Of a stretch of DNA of 64,000 nt, positions 38,757-48,622 are shown in pieces; positions within the stretch are counted from its first letter, which is position 1, and each line of letters begins with the position of its first letter. The DNA is from Marinomonas ostreistagni (lineage in GTDB: Bacteria > Pseudomonadota > Gammaproteobacteria > Pseudomonadales > Marinomonadaceae): the NCBI RefSeq assembly GCF_016888445.1, contig NZ_JAFEKF010000001.1:1054001-1118000 (forward strand), written 5' to 3'. The notes below the pieces were generated by a model, which saw only the letters and a list, made by a program, of their open reading frames with translations, was not told the origin of the DNA and did not search any database. The translations under genes were made by a program, and so were the position numbers.

Positions 38757-38903
38757 CAGACTGGGCAGTAAGCAGGAAGCTCCACCCATCTGTGAAATTG
38801 CAAAGGTTATGCGATTTCTTACACCTAGCTTCCTATACTTTTTGGCGTTTTATACGCCAGCAGGAAGAGTCTTTTTTGCCCGCTGTCATCAGCGGGCTTT
38901 TTT
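38757..38903 (+). ncRNA. Candidate structured RNA upstream of the lipA 3' end
   Basis: Between two minus-strand genes the plus strand has a TATAAT (38746-38751) and, about 150 bases on, a rho-independent terminator. In between lie a GAAATTGC/GCGATTTC stem (38794-38801 with 38811-38818), AGGAAGCT/AGCTTCCT (38774-38781 with 38827-38834), TGGCGT/ACGCCA (38843-38848 with 38854-38859) and CTTCCT/AGGAAG (38829-38834 with 38862-38867). The CTTCCT segment can pair either way, so two folds compete. There is no open reading frame of note. The -35 box is weak (TTTACA at a 14-base spacing). I could not match it to 6S, SRP, RsmY/Z or any riboswitch I know. Confidence 0.4.
38878..38903 (+). terminator. Intrinsic terminator on the plus strand (end of the candidate RNA)
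   Basis: GCCCGCTG and CAGCGGGC form an 8-bp stem with a TCAT loop and a six-T run. No plus-strand gene lies upstream nearby, which points to a short non-coding transcript. Confidence 0.8.
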
Positions 38904-38912
38904 ATGCATAGC

Positions 38913-38949
38913 CATAAAAAAGGCGAGCTATGAAACACAGCTCGCCTTT
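38913..38949 (-). terminator. Intrinsic terminator of lipA
   Basis: On the minus strand AAAGGCGAGCT and AGCTCGCCTTT form an 11-bp stem with a 9-base loop, followed by a T run. Confidence 0.85.
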
Positions 38950-38965
38950 AGAGATTACACGAATG

Positions 38966-39925
38966 TTAAGACACTCGCTCGCCATGCGCTTGTTTGTCAG
39001 CATGGTAAGATGAACGCACCAACGGCCCACAAGCGGCATGCTTAAAACCAAGCTCTTTAGCGACCTGCTCATAGCGCTCGAATTCTTCTGGGTGTACAAA
39101 GCGATCCATTGGGAAGTGGTGCTTAGAAGGCTGTAAATATTGACCGATCGTCAGCATATCCACACCGTGTGCACGTAGATCTTTCATCACTTCTACAATT
39201 TCTTCAAAGCTTTCACCCATACCGACCATCAAACCAGATTTCGTCGGCACGTCTGGACAGCGCTCTTTGAACTTCTTCAACAAATCCAACGACCACTGGT
39301 AATCCGAGCCCGGACGAACCTGACGGTAAAGGCGTGGAATCGATTCCAAGTTGTGGTTAAACACATCAGGCGGCGACACTTGCAAAATATCTAATGCTAC
39401 ATCCATACGACCACGAAAATCTGGTACTAAGGTTTCGATTTCAATCGATGGGCTTAATTTACGTGTTTCGTCGATACAATCAACAAAGTGCTGAGCCCCA
39501 CCATCACGCAAATCATCACGGTCAACGGATGTGATCACAACGTACTTTAGACGCATATCACGAATCGCCACGGCAAGCTCTTTTGGCTCATCAAGGCTCA
39601 AGGCATTAGGACGGCCGTGCGCCACATCACAAAACGGACAACGACGAGTACAAATATCGCCCATAATCATAAAGGTCGCTGTACCGTTGGAGAAACACTC
39701 ACCTAAATTGGGGCAGTTAGCTTCTTCACAAACAGAAGACAGCTTGTGTTCACGTAACGTGTTTTTGATACGAGCAATTTCTGGAGAGGCCGGCATACGC
39801 ACACGCAACCAATCTGGTTTGCGCGGAATCTCTTCGGTTGGGATAACTTTGACAGGAATACGTGCCATTTTATCGGCACCGCGAAGTTTCTCGCCCTGCA
39901 CCACTCGCTTTTGCTGAGTTGTCAT
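38966..39925 (-). CDS. lipA: Lipoyl synthase
   Basis: LipA is a radical-SAM enzyme that inserts two sulfurs into octanoyl groups bound to E2 and H proteins. The 319 residues show the auxiliary cluster cysteines ([12 protein letters not shown]), the radical-SAM CxxxCxxC motif in [13 protein letters not shown], and the C-terminal RSSYHA containing the cluster-ligand Ser. It directly follows lipB (6 bases), forming the lipoate operon with the upstream YbeD-family gene. The SucB protein in this window is one substrate. Confidence 0.98.
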   Translation of the reverse strand: MTTQQKRVVQGEKLRGADKMARIPVKVIPTEEIPRKPDWLRVRMPASPEIARIKNTLREHKLSSVCEEANCPNLGECFSNGTATFMIMGDICTRRCPFCDVAHGRPNALSLDEPKELAVAIRDMRLKYVVITSVDRDDLRDGGAQHFVDCIDETRKLSPSIEIETLVPDFRGRMDVALDILQVSPPDVFNHNLESIPRLYRQVRPGSDYQWSLDLLKKFKERCPDVPTKSGLMVGMGESFEEIVEVMKDLRAHGVDMLTIGQYLQPSKHHFPMDRFVHPEEFERYEQVAKELGFKHAACGPLVRSSYHADKQAHGERVS

Positions 39926-39931
39926 TCTAAT

Positions 39932-40570
39932 TCACCCTTGTTGGATAGTTGGATGAGAATATCCGAGACGTTCAGCTAAAATGTTTGCCAGCTGAACTTT
40001 AACCTGAGCCATGTCTGTGGTTGGCTGCAAGCGTTTCATATCAACCATTTGCAGACCTTGATAGCCACATGGGTTAATACGTAAAAAAGGTTCGAGATCC
40101 ATATCGACGTTTAAGGCTACACCGTGGAAAGAACAACCACGGCGGACACGAAGCCCCAGCGATGAAATTTTCATTTCATCGACATATACCCCAGGCGCAT
40201 CAGGCTTAGGATAAGAGGTAATACCGTGCTGTGCTAACACCTCGACGATTGAATTTTCAATCAAGGTTACAAGATCACGCACCCCAATACCTAGGCGCTT
40301 AAGATCAATCATGATGTAAGCAATAAGCTGCCCAGGACCATGATACGTGATTTGGCCGCCGCGGTCAGCTTGTACGACAGGAATATCACCGGCATTCAGG
40401 AGGTGCTCAGCTTTACCAGCTTGGCCTTGGGTAAACACAGGGGCGTGCTCAAGGAGCCAAATTTGATCGGCGTCGGCCTTATCACGAGTCTGGGTGAATT
40501 GCTTCATTTGCTCCCAGGTCAATTCATAAGGCACGACACCTAAATCACGGCACAAAAGAGTGTCTGGCAT
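39932..40570 (-). CDS. lipB: Octanoyl-(acyl-carrier protein) : protein transferase
   Basis: LipB moves octanoate from ACP to lipoyl-domain lysines. The 212 residues have the substrate-pocket segments [17 protein letters not shown] (in part) and [21 protein letters not shown] with the Lys in MKISSLGL preceding it, and the catalytic Cys in NPCGYQGL. It lies 3 bases after the DUF493 gene and 6 before lipA. Confidence 0.97.
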   Translation of the reverse strand: MPDTLLCRDLGVVPYELTWEQMKQFTQTRDKADADQIWLLEHAPVFTQGQAGKAEHLLNAGDIPVVQADRGGQITYHGPGQLIAYIMIDLKRLGIGVRDLVTLIENSIVEVLAQHGITSYPKPDAPGVYVDEMKISSLGLRVRRGCSFHGVALNVDMDLEPFLRINPCGYQGLQMVDMKRLQPTTDMAQVKVQLANILAERLGYSHPTIQQG

Positions 40571-40573
40571 GCG

Positions 40574-40879
40574 TTACATAACCATCTTAACGACTTCTAC
40601 CGCCATTAATCCTTTATGCAGATCTGCAAGGTGGGCTTCGCTTTGCGCTTCAATACGAAGACTGTAGCTAACAAAGCGGCCTTTTGAAGACACATTTTTG
40701 CGTACAGAACTTTCGTCAAACTCTGGTGCGTGCAGGCGCACGCACTCAAAGATTTCAGTGTGACCGTGATCACTGTCTAACGCCACAACTTTAATTAGGT
40801 AGTTGGCACAAGGAAACTCAATCTTAGGGGCATCTTGCGCATCCTTGGCAACGTTACCGCTTTTATTAATCAAAGCCAT
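40574..40879 (-). CDS. ybeD: YbeD/DUF493 family protein
   Basis: This 101-residue protein matches the DUF493 (YbeD) family, a ferredoxin-like alpha/beta fold (KIEFPCANYLIKVVALDSD, then VSSKGRFVSYSLRIEAQS, and a helical end). In gammaproteobacteria it lies between a dacA-type gene and lipB, as here. The molecular role is not established; its regulatory ACT-like fold has been noted in the literature on the E. coli protein. Confidence 0.92.
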   Translation of the reverse strand: MALINKSGNVAKDAQDAPKIEFPCANYLIKVVALDSDHGHTEIFECVRLHAPEFDESSVRKNVSSKGRFVSYSLRIEAQSEAHLADLHKGLMAVEVVKMVM

Positions 40880-40895
40880 TTCGTGGTATCACCGT

Positions 40896-42044
40896 TTAAA
40901 ACAAGTTCATAAAGAACAATTTAATCTTATCAAATAGACGCTTAAAGAAACCGCCCTCTTCGACCGCTTCCAGCGCTACAACATCACGCTCAAGCAATAC
41001 ATTATCAGGTCCGCCAACAACGATTTTGCCTAGTACATCACCCGCTGCGATCGGAGCTTCGATTTCAGATTTAAGGTCTAGCGACGCTGGAATAGAATCA
41101 GCGTTCTGACGTGGCATCGTCACCAACACATCATCTAGGAAACCAATCTTAACAGAATCTGCTTCACCACCCCAAACACGAGCGTCGTTTAATACCTGAC
41201 CAGCACTGTATAGCTTACGAGTCTCGTAGTAGCGGAAGCCGTAGTTTAGCAGCTTCTGAGTTTCGGCTGCACGCGCTTCAGTCGAATTGGTACCCATTAC
41301 CACAGCTACCAAACGCGTACCGTTACGAACCGCTGAGGCAGCCAAACAGTAACCCGCCGCTTCCGTGTGACCTGTTTTCAAACCGTCAACGGTCTTATCA
41401 CGCCACAACAGCTTATTACGGTTTGGTTGGCGAATATCGTTGTAAGTAAAGTACTTCTCTTCGTACATTTTGTAGTTTTCAGGAAAATGTACAATCGTGG
41501 CACGTGACAGCAAAGCAATGTCATGCGCACTAGAGTAATGCCCCTCTGCAGGGAAACCTGTAGAGTTAACAAAGTGAGAGTTGTTCATCCCTAGAAGACG
41601 CGCATGCTGATTCATCAAATCCGCGAACGCTGCTTCACCACCTGCAATGTGCTCAGCAACGGCAACGCTGGCGTCGTTGCCAGACTGAATAATAATACCG
41701 CGCATTAGGTCTTCAAGACGTACCTGAGTGCCCTCGCGGACAAACATACGCGACCCTTCCATACGCCATGCTTTTTCACTGATGGTTACTTTATCCTCCA
41801 GTGAAATATTGCCTTTGGCCAGCTCATATTCTGCAATGTAAGCGGTCATCAGCTTAGTCAAGCTCGCTGGTGGCAGCTCTTCACGGCTATTATGTTCAAC
41901 CAGAACATCACCTGTGTAAGCGTCCATCAACACATAGCTTTTCGCCGCAAGTTGTGGCGGTGCTGGGATCAAAGAAGGTGCAGCTGACGCCACAGTAGTA
42001 AATAGAGAAATTGCAAAAATAAATAGGGAGAACAATCGTTTCAT
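40896..42044 (-). CDS. dacA: D-alanyl-D-alanine carboxypeptidase (PBP5/6 type)
   Basis: This periplasmic DD-carboxypeptidase trims peptidoglycan pentapeptides. Of 382 residues the first 21 form a signal peptide (LFSLFIFAISLFTTVASA). The penicillin-binding motifs are ASLTK (SxxK), SGN in IIQSGNDASVA, and KTGHT. A C-terminal beta domain and an amphipathic end (FFKRLFDKIKLFFMNLF) act as a membrane anchor, as in PBP5. The lipoate operon genes follow it. Confidence 0.96.
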   Translation of the reverse strand: MKRLFSLFIFAISLFTTVASAAPSLIPAPPQLAAKSYVLMDAYTGDVLVEHNSREELPPASLTKLMTAYIAEYELAKGNISLEDKVTISEKAWRMEGSRMFVREGTQVRLEDLMRGIIIQSGNDASVAVAEHIAGGEAAFADLMNQHARLLGMNNSHFVNSTGFPAEGHYSSAHDIALLSRATIVHFPENYKMYEEKYFTYNDIRQPNRNKLLWRDKTVDGLKTGHTEAAGYCLAASAVRNGTRLVAVVMGTNSTEARAAETQKLLNYGFRYYETRKLYSAGQVLNDARVWGGEADSVKIGFLDDVLVTMPRQNADSIPASLDLKSEIEAPIAAGDVLGKIVVGGPDNVLLERDVVALEAVEEGGFFKRLFDKIKLFFMNLF

Positions 42045-42125
42045 ATTATTAACGTCTAAGTCTGATACGTGTGGGGGAATAATACTAAAGGGAGATTGGA
42101 ATCTCTAGCCTTGTAAAAGTTCCCA

Positions 42126-43070
42126 TTATGGCGCTAACGCTACCTTTACACTTTCGCCAAAGCCAGCTGACTCTAATTTTTGTTGCCACTGAAGCAATTC
42201 TGCGTCGGCTTTATAGGGCCCAACCAGCACTTTATACAAGCCATCATCTGCATGCAGCACCTCGATATTGATCGCTGTATCAAAGCGCTCAAACAAGCGT
42301 TGCTTTAATTGCTCAGCCGAGGCCTGCTTAGAAAATGCACCCAATTGTAAGTGACTGAACAGCAAGTCATTTGCAGGTGCCTTGGGGGCCGGAGAAACCG
42401 CTTTAGGCGTGGTCACAGTAGGTGCTACTGGCGCTTTCGCGGTACTCACTGGTGTAGCGACTGCGCTAGCAGGAGCACGATAACGCTCACCAGGCTTCGG
42501 TGTAATCGCTTCAATACGTACGCGCGCAAGCCCCTTCTTGTGGTACCCCAAACGCGCTGCGGCAGCATAAGATAAGTCTATCAATCGATCCCCGTGAAAC
42601 GGTCCACGATCGTTCACCCTGACAATAACTGTACGCTGGTTATCTAGGTTAGTAACCTTTAAATAGGTCGGTAGAGGCAATGACTTATGTGCAGCGGAAA
42701 ACGTATACATATCATATGTTTCCCCATTTGAAGTTTTATGGCCGTGGAACTTTTGCCCGTACCAAGAAGCAGTACCCTGCGCAGTGTACCCTTCAGCTGA
42801 ATCCATTACGTAGTATTTCTTGCCCCAGACTTCATAAGGGGATTTATTGCCACCACGACTCTTGGGCTCATACTTAGGAACCAGCTCTGGCAAATGATCC
42901 ACTTTGATGTCACCACTTGGTGCGTGGTCTTGCAAAATGCTATAACGCCCACCACCTGATGCCTTATCGTAATCAATATCGCTACTTGAGCCGCCACCAA
43001 TATGCGAAGAGCTCATACAGCCAGTCAAGCTGGCGGTTGCAAACAACAGTGTCCACTTAACTGTCTTCAT
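42126..43070 (-). CDS. rlpA: Septal-ring lytic transglycosylase RlpA with SPOR domain
   Basis: RlpA is an outer-membrane lipoprotein that cleaves denuded glycan strands. From ATG 43070 it has a lipobox (SLTGC), a double-psi beta-barrel domain with GTASWYGQKFHGHKTSNGE and VNDRGPFHGDRLIDLSYAAA (the catalytic Asp lies in the second motif), an Ala/Pro/Val linker and a C-terminal SPOR domain (FSHLQLGAFSKQASAEQLKQ) for septal glycan binding. It overlaps the end of mltB by 14 bases, so the two are coupled. The TTG at 43079 is a less likely start. Confidence 0.95.
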   Translation of the reverse strand: MKTVKWTLLFATASLTGCMSSSHIGGGSSSDIDYDKASGGGRYSILQDHAPSGDIKVDHLPELVPKYEPKSRGGNKSPYEVWGKKYYVMDSAEGYTAQGTASWYGQKFHGHKTSNGETYDMYTFSAAHKSLPLPTYLKVTNLDNQRTVIVRVNDRGPFHGDRLIDLSYAAAARLGYHKKGLARVRIEAITPKPGERYRAPASAVATPVSTAKAPVAPTVTTPKAVSPAPKAPANDLLFSHLQLGAFSKQASAEQLKQRLFERFDTAINIEVLHADDGLYKVLVGPYKADAELLQWQQKLESAGFGESVKVALAP

Positions 43071-44103
43071 ATTGCGCAATCCTATTGGCTAACTCCCAAA
43101 CTGACATGGCATAGCGACGACTAGGGTTGTAATCCATAATGGTGAAGAAGTTCTCAAACGCCAACCAATAAGTCGGCTGTTCTTCTTGTTCCCTAAGTCC
43201 AATTAAGCCGGCGGTTTGCGCACTGTAATCCGTTGTCACCCAAACGCCCTTTTGCGCCCACTCTTGCATGCTGTGTAAAGGACTGCGCCCCTTATTAACC
43301 AAATCGTCTACTTTATCACGATCCGCCACGCGTGCCGGGATCGCAACTCGCTCGCCGTAGCGCCAGCCATGGTGCTTCATATAATTAGCAATACTACCAA
43401 TGGCATCTGCTTCTGAGCCCCATAGATCAATGTGGCCATCTTTATCGAAGTCGATCGCAAGCTTCAGGTAATTACTCGGCATAAACTGCACCATACCTAA
43501 AGCGCCGCTGTACGAACCATTAGTTGTGCCGATTTCCCAGCCTTCTTTACGCGCTAATAACAAATACGCCTCGAGTTCGCTCTGAAAGTATTGACCGCGA
43601 CGTGGATAATCAAAGGCAAGGGTAGTAAGCGACGTAAAGACATCGCGATTGCCGGTGATGTTGCCGTAGGCGGTTTCTACCCCCAACAGCGCTACAATGA
43701 CATGGCGATCCACACCAAACTGCTGCTCTGCTTGTGCTAACCACTTTTGATTGCGCTTAGCGAAACGCGCACCTTGACTAACACGCGCTTGGTCTAAAAA
43801 GCGCTCGCGGTATGCATAATATGGTGTAATGACTTCCGGCTGGTTGTCCGACTTAGTGATCACTTGTTCGCGTTTGTAAGTACTCGAGAAGACACTGACT
43901 AGCACATTTCGATCATAGTCATGTTCATTCACCATGCGCTCAACAAAACTGCGCACAGCTGGTAATTGATAATACGGTGTAAGTGTTGGCGCCTCTTGAC
44001 TCGCATTAGCCGCTGCTTGTGTATCCGCTTGCGCATTGTTTTGTGTAACTGAGCAGCCCGATAAACCAAGCGCCACTCCGATGGCTATAAGTCTCATCAA
44101 CAT
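43057..44103 (-). CDS. mltB: Membrane-bound lytic murein transglycosylase B
   Basis: MltB cleaves peptidoglycan with formation of 1,6-anhydro ends. The 348 residues have a lipobox (LGLSGC), the transglycosylase domain with catalytic Glu in ALLGVETAYGNITG, and SYSGALGMVQFMPSNY followed by AIDFDKDGHIDLW, an EF-hand-like segment. The ATG shares a base with the rodA stop (TAATG). It sits in the elongation cluster between rodA and rlpA. Confidence 0.95.
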   Translation of the reverse strand: MLMRLIAIGVALGLSGCSVTQNNAQADTQAAANASQEAPTLTPYYQLPAVRSFVERMVNEHDYDRNVLVSVFSSTYKREQVITKSDNQPEVITPYYAYRERFLDQARVSQGARFAKRNQKWLAQAEQQFGVDRHVIVALLGVETAYGNITGNRDVFTSLTTLAFDYPRRGQYFQSELEAYLLLARKEGWEIGTTNGSYSGALGMVQFMPSNYLKLAIDFDKDGHIDLWGSEADAIGSIANYMKHHGWRYGERVAIPARVADRDKVDDLVNKGRSPLHSMQEWAQKGVWVTTDYSAQTAGLIGLREQEEQPTYWLAFENFFTIMDYNPSRRYAMSVWELANRIAQYEDS

Positions 44104-45224
44104 TATCTCGCCCTTTTGTGGGTTTGTATTGACATTAAAATTCCGAACGTCGCCATGATGGTAATGATTGATGTTCCACCATAACTGACTAGAGGTAACG
44201 GTACACCGACTACCGGCAAGATCCCAGAGACCATGCCAATATTTACAAACATATAAACAAAAAATGTCAGAGTGATACTACCCGCCAACAAACGTGCATA
44301 GTTATCCTCCGCATTAGCGGCAATAAATAAGCCTCGTGCTACCACCAATAAATAAGCACACATTAAAAGTGCACAGCCGATCATGCCAAATTCTTCGGCC
44401 AATACAGCAATAATAAAGTCAGTGTGACTTTCTGGCAGAAAGTTCAATTGCGCTTGCGACCCTTCTAACCAACCTTTACCGTGTAATCCACCAGAACCAA
44501 TGGCCGTTTTCGATTGGATAATATTCCACCCAGAACCAAGAGGATCACTTTCTGGATCTAAAAACGTCAAAACACGTTGCTTTTGGTATTCACGCATCAC
44601 CTGCCACAAACCATATGCTGCCACAGGCACGGCAGCAGCAGCGCCTAAAATATAACGCCAGCCAAGGCCTGCCAAAAATAAAGCAAAAATACCCGAGACA
44701 CCCACTAACAGCGCGGTCCCCAAATCTGGCTGTTTCGCAACCATCAATGACGGCACCGCGATAATACCTAAAACCGTAATGATTTCTTTTAGCGTCGGCG
44801 GCAGTGGCCGGTTAGCAAAGTACCAAGCAACCATCATCGGCATGACAATCTTCATGATCTCAGATGGCTGGAAACGCAACCCACCTGGTAGCGCCAACCA
44901 ACGCTGCGCCCCTTTGGCACCGACACCGGCCACCAAAACCGCCACCAGCAAACCCACTAGAATGGCAAACAAAAATGGCGAAGCACGACGCATATATTTT
45001 GGTGGCAACTGCGCCAAGGCCAAACAAGTGGCCATCCCTAATCCTAAGCGTACTACTTGTCGCTCAACCATGGCCACATCTTGCCCAGAGGCAGAGTACA
45101 AAATCACCAGACCACCGCTCATCAACAGCAACAGCGCCAGTAGCAACAATACGTCAACGTGAGTCAGGTGAAACAAACGCGCATTGGTAAACTTGAGAAT
45201 TCGATAATAGAACTGTGAATTCAT
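44103..45224 (-). CDS. rodA: Rod-shape peptidoglycan polymerase RodA (SEDS family)
   Basis: RodA is an integral membrane glycosyltransferase that works with PBP2 to elongate the cell. The 373 residues contain about ten membrane helices, with the typical segments FQPSEIMKIVMPMM, KQPDLGTALL, LTFLDPESDPLGSGWN, NFLPESHTDFIIAVLAEE and the C-terminal PLPLVSYGGTS. It overlaps mrdA by four bases (ATGA) and mltB by one. Confidence 0.98.
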   Translation of the reverse strand: MNSQFYYRILKFTNARLFHLTHVDVLLLLALLLLMSGGLVILYSASGQDVAMVERQVVRLGLGMATCLALAQLPPKYMRRASPFLFAILVGLLVAVLVAGVGAKGAQRWLALPGGLRFQPSEIMKIVMPMMVAWYFANRPLPPTLKEIITVLGIIAVPSLMVAKQPDLGTALLVGVSGIFALFLAGLGWRYILGAAAAVPVAAYGLWQVMREYQKQRVLTFLDPESDPLGSGWNIIQSKTAIGSGGLHGKGWLEGSQAQLNFLPESHTDFIIAVLAEEFGMIGCALLMCAYLLVVARGLFIAANAEDNYARLLAGSITLTFFVYMFVNIGMVSGILPVVGVPLPLVSYGGTSIITIMATFGILMSIQTHKRAR

Positions 45225-47098
45225 CGCGCTTGCTCCTCAAAGTAGTCATAACGCTCTGGATAGTCATCGTACAGATACGCATCAAATAGTGCTTTGGTTA
45301 GATCCGCGGGTTTGGCACTGCTGCCACCGTTTTCAAAAATCGCAAACACGGCAATTTTAGGATCTTCGGCAGGCGCAAAACCAATAAACAACGCATGGTC
45401 ATGCAGACGTTTATCTAGATTAGACGCATCGTACTCTTCATCGTCTTGCAGACTGAATACTTGCCCCGTACCAGTTTTACCCGCAATCCGATACTCAGTG
45501 CCCTGTAGACGACGTCCGGTACCATGATCGTCGGTAATAACCTTTTCCATCGCTTTGACCATGCGCTCCCAGTTACGCTGATCTTTGAGCGTAATTTTGT
45601 GCTCCACACCATCATTGTCTTCAAAGGTGGCGGGCTGATCGTTCACGGCATCGACCATGCGCGGATAATACATATGGCCACGAGCAGCCAACGCCGCGTT
45701 GGCGGTCGCTATCTGAATCGGTGTGGCCACCATAAAGCCCTGTCCGATCCCTACGTTGACCGAGTCTCCTGGGTACCAAGGCTCTTTGTAACGGGATTTT
45801 TTCCACTCATTAGAAGGCAGCAAGCCGGCGCTGGCGCCATTTAAATCCAGAATGGAGGTGCTGCCATAACCAAACTTCGACAAAAAGTTGTGGATCGGCG
45901 TAATCCCCATTTTATGAGCCAACTGATAGTAATAGGTATCCACGGATTCGATGATAGAACGCTCTAGATCAATCCAGCCATGACCACCCCGCTTCCAGTC
46001 TCGGTAGCGGCGACCATCAGGATTAATTTGATAAAAGCCTCGAGCGTAATACCGCTCAGTCCAAGAGGAAAAGCCATGTTCTAGGCCCGCAAGCCCCATG
46101 AAAGGCTTAATGGTTGACGCTGGCGGATAGCCCCCACGTAAAGCGCGGTTAAACAGTGGTAAGCGTTTATCATCACGCAAACGCGCGTAGTTATCGACCG
46201 AAATACCACGCACAAATAAGTTCGGATCAAAGCCTGGCTTGGAGACCATCGCCAATACGCCGCCATTATTAGGGTCAATGGCGACGACGGAACCTTTGTA
46301 ATCCCCAAGCAAATCGTAGGCGTATTGCTGTAACCGTGCATCCATATAAAGATGTAGATCTTTACCTGGCTCTGGATTTTGGCGCTCAATCTCAGACATG
46401 ATGCGTCCACGCGCATTCACTTCTACCTTGGAGATACCAGGCTTACCAAATAAGGTACTTTCGTAATAGTTCTCGACACCCGTTTTACCGATAAACAATG
46501 CGCCTTGATACGCCATACGATCCACACGCTCAAGATCGGCTGCAGTAATACGACCAACGTATCCTACTGCATGGGCAAATGCTTCACCGTAAGGGTAATA
46601 ACGCGTCAGCTGCGCCTCGACTTGCACACCATCCAGTTTGTATAGGTCTACCGAGACTTTTGACCACTCTTTGTCGGTCAATTGAGGCTTTAGAGTGATG
46701 GACTGATAGGGCCGACGATACTCTTTTAGCTTGCGTTCATAATTGCGCCAGTCTTCATCAGAGATATCGATTAGCTTATCCAAGCGCTCTTTCAACTCAG
46801 GCAAACTGGCGGCGCGCTCGGGAATAACCGTCAAACTGTGAATCGGACGATTGTCCGCTAACACCACGCCATTGCGGTCGTAAATCAATCCGCGAGGCGG
46901 TGGCTCAGTAACAAGCATCACTCGGTTTTCATTGGCTTTGGTTTGATACAAATCGTATTGCACGACCTGTAAATAGAAAAGGCGCGACATCAGCACGCCT
47001 ATCATGATCAAAACGACAACCCCCGCCACAATGATCCGGCGGCGGGTTAAAGCGTGCTCTTGTCGGTAATTACGAAAAACTTGTTGATGCTTGCCCAA
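45221..47098 (-). CDS. mrdA: Penicillin-binding protein 2
   Basis: PBP2 is the transpeptidase of the elongasome. In 625 residues: short cytoplasmic N-terminus, one membrane helix (IIVAGVVVLIMIGVLMSRLF), a pedestal domain, and the transpeptidase domain with the nucleophile in PASTIKPFMGL (SxxK), ESVDTYYYQL (SxD) and GKTGTGQ (KTG). It pairs with rodA downstream and follows rlmH by 9 bases. Confidence 0.98.
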   Translation of the reverse strand: MGKHQQVFRNYRQEHALTRRRIIVAGVVVLIMIGVLMSRLFYLQVVQYDLYQTKANENRVMLVTEPPPRGLIYDRNGVVLADNRPIHSLTVIPERAASLPELKERLDKLIDISDEDWRNYERKLKEYRRPYQSITLKPQLTDKEWSKVSVDLYKLDGVQVEAQLTRYYPYGEAFAHAVGYVGRITAADLERVDRMAYQGALFIGKTGVENYYESTLFGKPGISKVEVNARGRIMSEIERQNPEPGKDLHLYMDARLQQYAYDLLGDYKGSVVAIDPNNGGVLAMVSKPGFDPNLFVRGISVDNYARLRDDKRLPLFNRALRGGYPPASTIKPFMGLAGLEHGFSSWTERYYARGFYQINPDGRRYRDWKRGGHGWIDLERSIIESVDTYYYQLAHKMGITPIHNFLSKFGYGSTSILDLNGASAGLLPSNEWKKSRYKEPWYPGDSVNVGIGQGFMVATPIQIATANAALAARGHMYYPRMVDAVNDQPATFEDNDGVEHKITLKDQRNWERMVKAMEKVITDDHGTGRRLQGTEYRIAGKTGTGQVFSLQDDEEYDASNLDKRLHDHALFIGFAPAEDPKIAVFAIFENGGSSAKPADLTKALFDAYLYDDYPERYDYFEEQAR

Positions 47099-47107
47099 AA
47101 CGAAACT

Positions 47108-47575
47108 CTATCTGTGATAGGGGTGATTGTTCATTAGTGTCCAAGCACGGTAGATTTGCTCAGCCAAGAGAATCCTCACCATCGGGTGAGGCAAGGTCAA
47201 CTTCGACAATGACCATGCCTGATCAGCCCGTGCTGTACAGCGTGGATCTAAGCCATCAGGGCCGCCCACCAGCAATGAAATATTGTAGCCATCCATGCGC
47301 CAGCTTTCGGTTTGCTCGGCTAACTGCTCGGTCGACCATGATTTACCTAGTACTTCCAAGGCAATCACTTTGTCACCATTAGGGATCGCGGCTAGCATCG
47401 CGTCCCCTTCTTTTTGCACGGCTTTGCTAATGTCAGTATTTTTGCCACGTGGCGCCATTGGCAACTCAACTAGCTCTAAGGCAAAATCTCTTGGTAAGCG
47501 TTTGGCGTATTCATCGTAACCTTCGCTTACCCATTTCGGCATTTTTGTGCCAACCGCTATTAACTTAACTCGCAT
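47108..47575 (-). CDS. rlmH: 23S rRNA (pseudouridine1915-N3)-methyltransferase
   Basis: RlmH is a SPOUT-family methyltransferase that modifies pseudouridine 1915 of 23S rRNA in assembled ribosomes. The 155 residues show the knotted SAM site ([14 protein letters not shown]) and a conserved C-terminal tail ([16 protein letters not shown]). It is located between rsfS and mrdA, as in most gammaproteobacteria. Confidence 0.97.
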   Translation of the reverse strand: MRVKLIAVGTKMPKWVSEGYDEYAKRLPRDFALELVELPMAPRGKNTDISKAVQKEGDAMLAAIPNGDKVIALEVLGKSWSTEQLAEQTESWRMDGYNISLLVGGPDGLDPRCTARADQAWSLSKLTLPHPMVRILLAEQIYRAWTLMNNHPYHR

Positions 47576-47588
47576 CTATGGCTTGGCC

Positions 47589-47942
47589 TTAGCGTTGCTC
47601 AGGAGTGATGTCCCACAATTTTTCAAGGTCGTAGAACGAACGTGCTTCTTCTGTCATCACGTGTACAACGACATCGTATAGATCAACCAGCACCCAGTCA
47701 CTGCCCATTTCACGGCCTTCGCTGCCTAGTGGTTGCAGACCTTTACTTTTCGCGTGCTCTACGACATTTTGCCCAAGCGAGTTAACGTGACGCTTTGATG
47801 TACCGGTACAGATCACCATAAAGTCCATCATGTCAGTCAGTTCACTCACGTTAAGTACCGTGATGTTATCGCCTTTTACATCCTCAAGTGACTCAACAGC
47901 AAGCTCAAGAATTTGATCAGCAGATAATTGGTTTTGGCTCAT
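47589..47942 (-). CDS. rsfS: Ribosome silencing factor
   Basis: RsfS binds ribosomal protein L14 and blocks subunit joining during starvation. The 117 residues match the family (DQILELAVESLEDVKGDNI, then MVICTGTSKRHVNSLGQNVVE and GSDWVLVDLYDVVVHVM). It lies between nadD and rlmH, its common place. Confidence 0.97.
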   Translation of the reverse strand: MSQNQLSADQILELAVESLEDVKGDNITVLNVSELTDMMDFMVICTGTSKRHVNSLGQNVVEHAKSKGLQPLGSEGREMGSDWVLVDLYDVVVHVMTEEARSFYDLEKLWDITPEQR

Positions 47943-47956
47943 AGTTTTGGATAACC

Positions 47957-48622
47957 CTATTTATATAAAGAATGCGCTTCAATGAAGCGTTGTATTGTTT
48001 CCGGAACCAAGTACGCTATAGACGCCTGTTTGCGGCAAAGGTTTCGTACTTGGCTAGAAGAAATGGCAAGCGGTGTGAAACTTTCCATCCAAATCTTACC
48101 TGAAGGCGCGCATTGTAACTCAGCAGGGCTTTCAGCTCGATGTTTTTCGTAAAATGCTGCCAGTGTCGAAATCAAGTCTGGTTCCCAGCCGGGCCTTGAA
48201 ATCACCAAGATATGCGCCACGTCCAAAAGCTCCTGCCAACGTCCCCAAGTCGGTAGTGACAAAAAGCTGTCCATGCCAACGACCATAATCAATGGCTCAT
48301 TCGGACCTAGCTCTTCACGCAGCTCTATCAGTGTGTCGATACTGTAGCTAGGACCTGCTCGCAGAATTTCTCGAGCATCGACCGTTAAACGTGGATCGCC
48401 AGTAATCCCCAATTGCACCATATGTAAACGCTGTTCAGCACTCACGGTCGGCTCACCCTTATGAACCGGCTGATAACAAGGAATAAGACGCAGACTTTTA
48501 AATTGAAAATAATCTAGAATATCAACCGCTGAGCGCAAGTGGCCGTGATGGATCGGATCAAACGTTCCGCCCATCACCACCGTTCCGAGTTGCTCAGCTT
48601 GCGATTGCAACTCAGTTGTCAC
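47957..48622 (-). CDS. nadD: Nicotinate-nucleotide adenylyltransferase
   Basis: NadD makes deamido-NAD from nicotinate mononucleotide and ATP. The protein has the nucleotidyltransferase motif [15 protein letters not shown] near the start and the C-terminal [10 protein letters not shown] with the second ATP-binding motif. The start is ambiguous: GTG 48622 has GGGGA upstream and gives 221 residues, while TTG 48640 extends it by six residues. Either start lies inside the end of proA (overlap 11 or 29 bases), so translation is coupled. Confidence 0.94.
   Translation of the reverse strand: MTTELQSQAEQLGTVVMGGTFDPIHHGHLRSAVDILDYFQFKSLRLIPCYQPVHKGEPTVSAEQRLHMVQLGITGDPRLTVDAREILRAGPSYSIDTLIELREELGPNEPLIMVVGMDSFLSLPTWGRWQELLDVAHILVISRPGWEPDLISTLAAFYEKHRAESPAELQCAPSGKIWMESFTPLAISSSQVRNLCRKQASIAYLVPETIQRFIEAHSLYK

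Noticed and set aside
38757-38903. Identity of the candidate RNA as 6S, SRP, or an RsmY/Z-type GGA RNA
   Set aside because: The conserved SRP tetraloop region and 6S bubble are not seen, and there are only two GGA motifs, so I keep it as unassigned.
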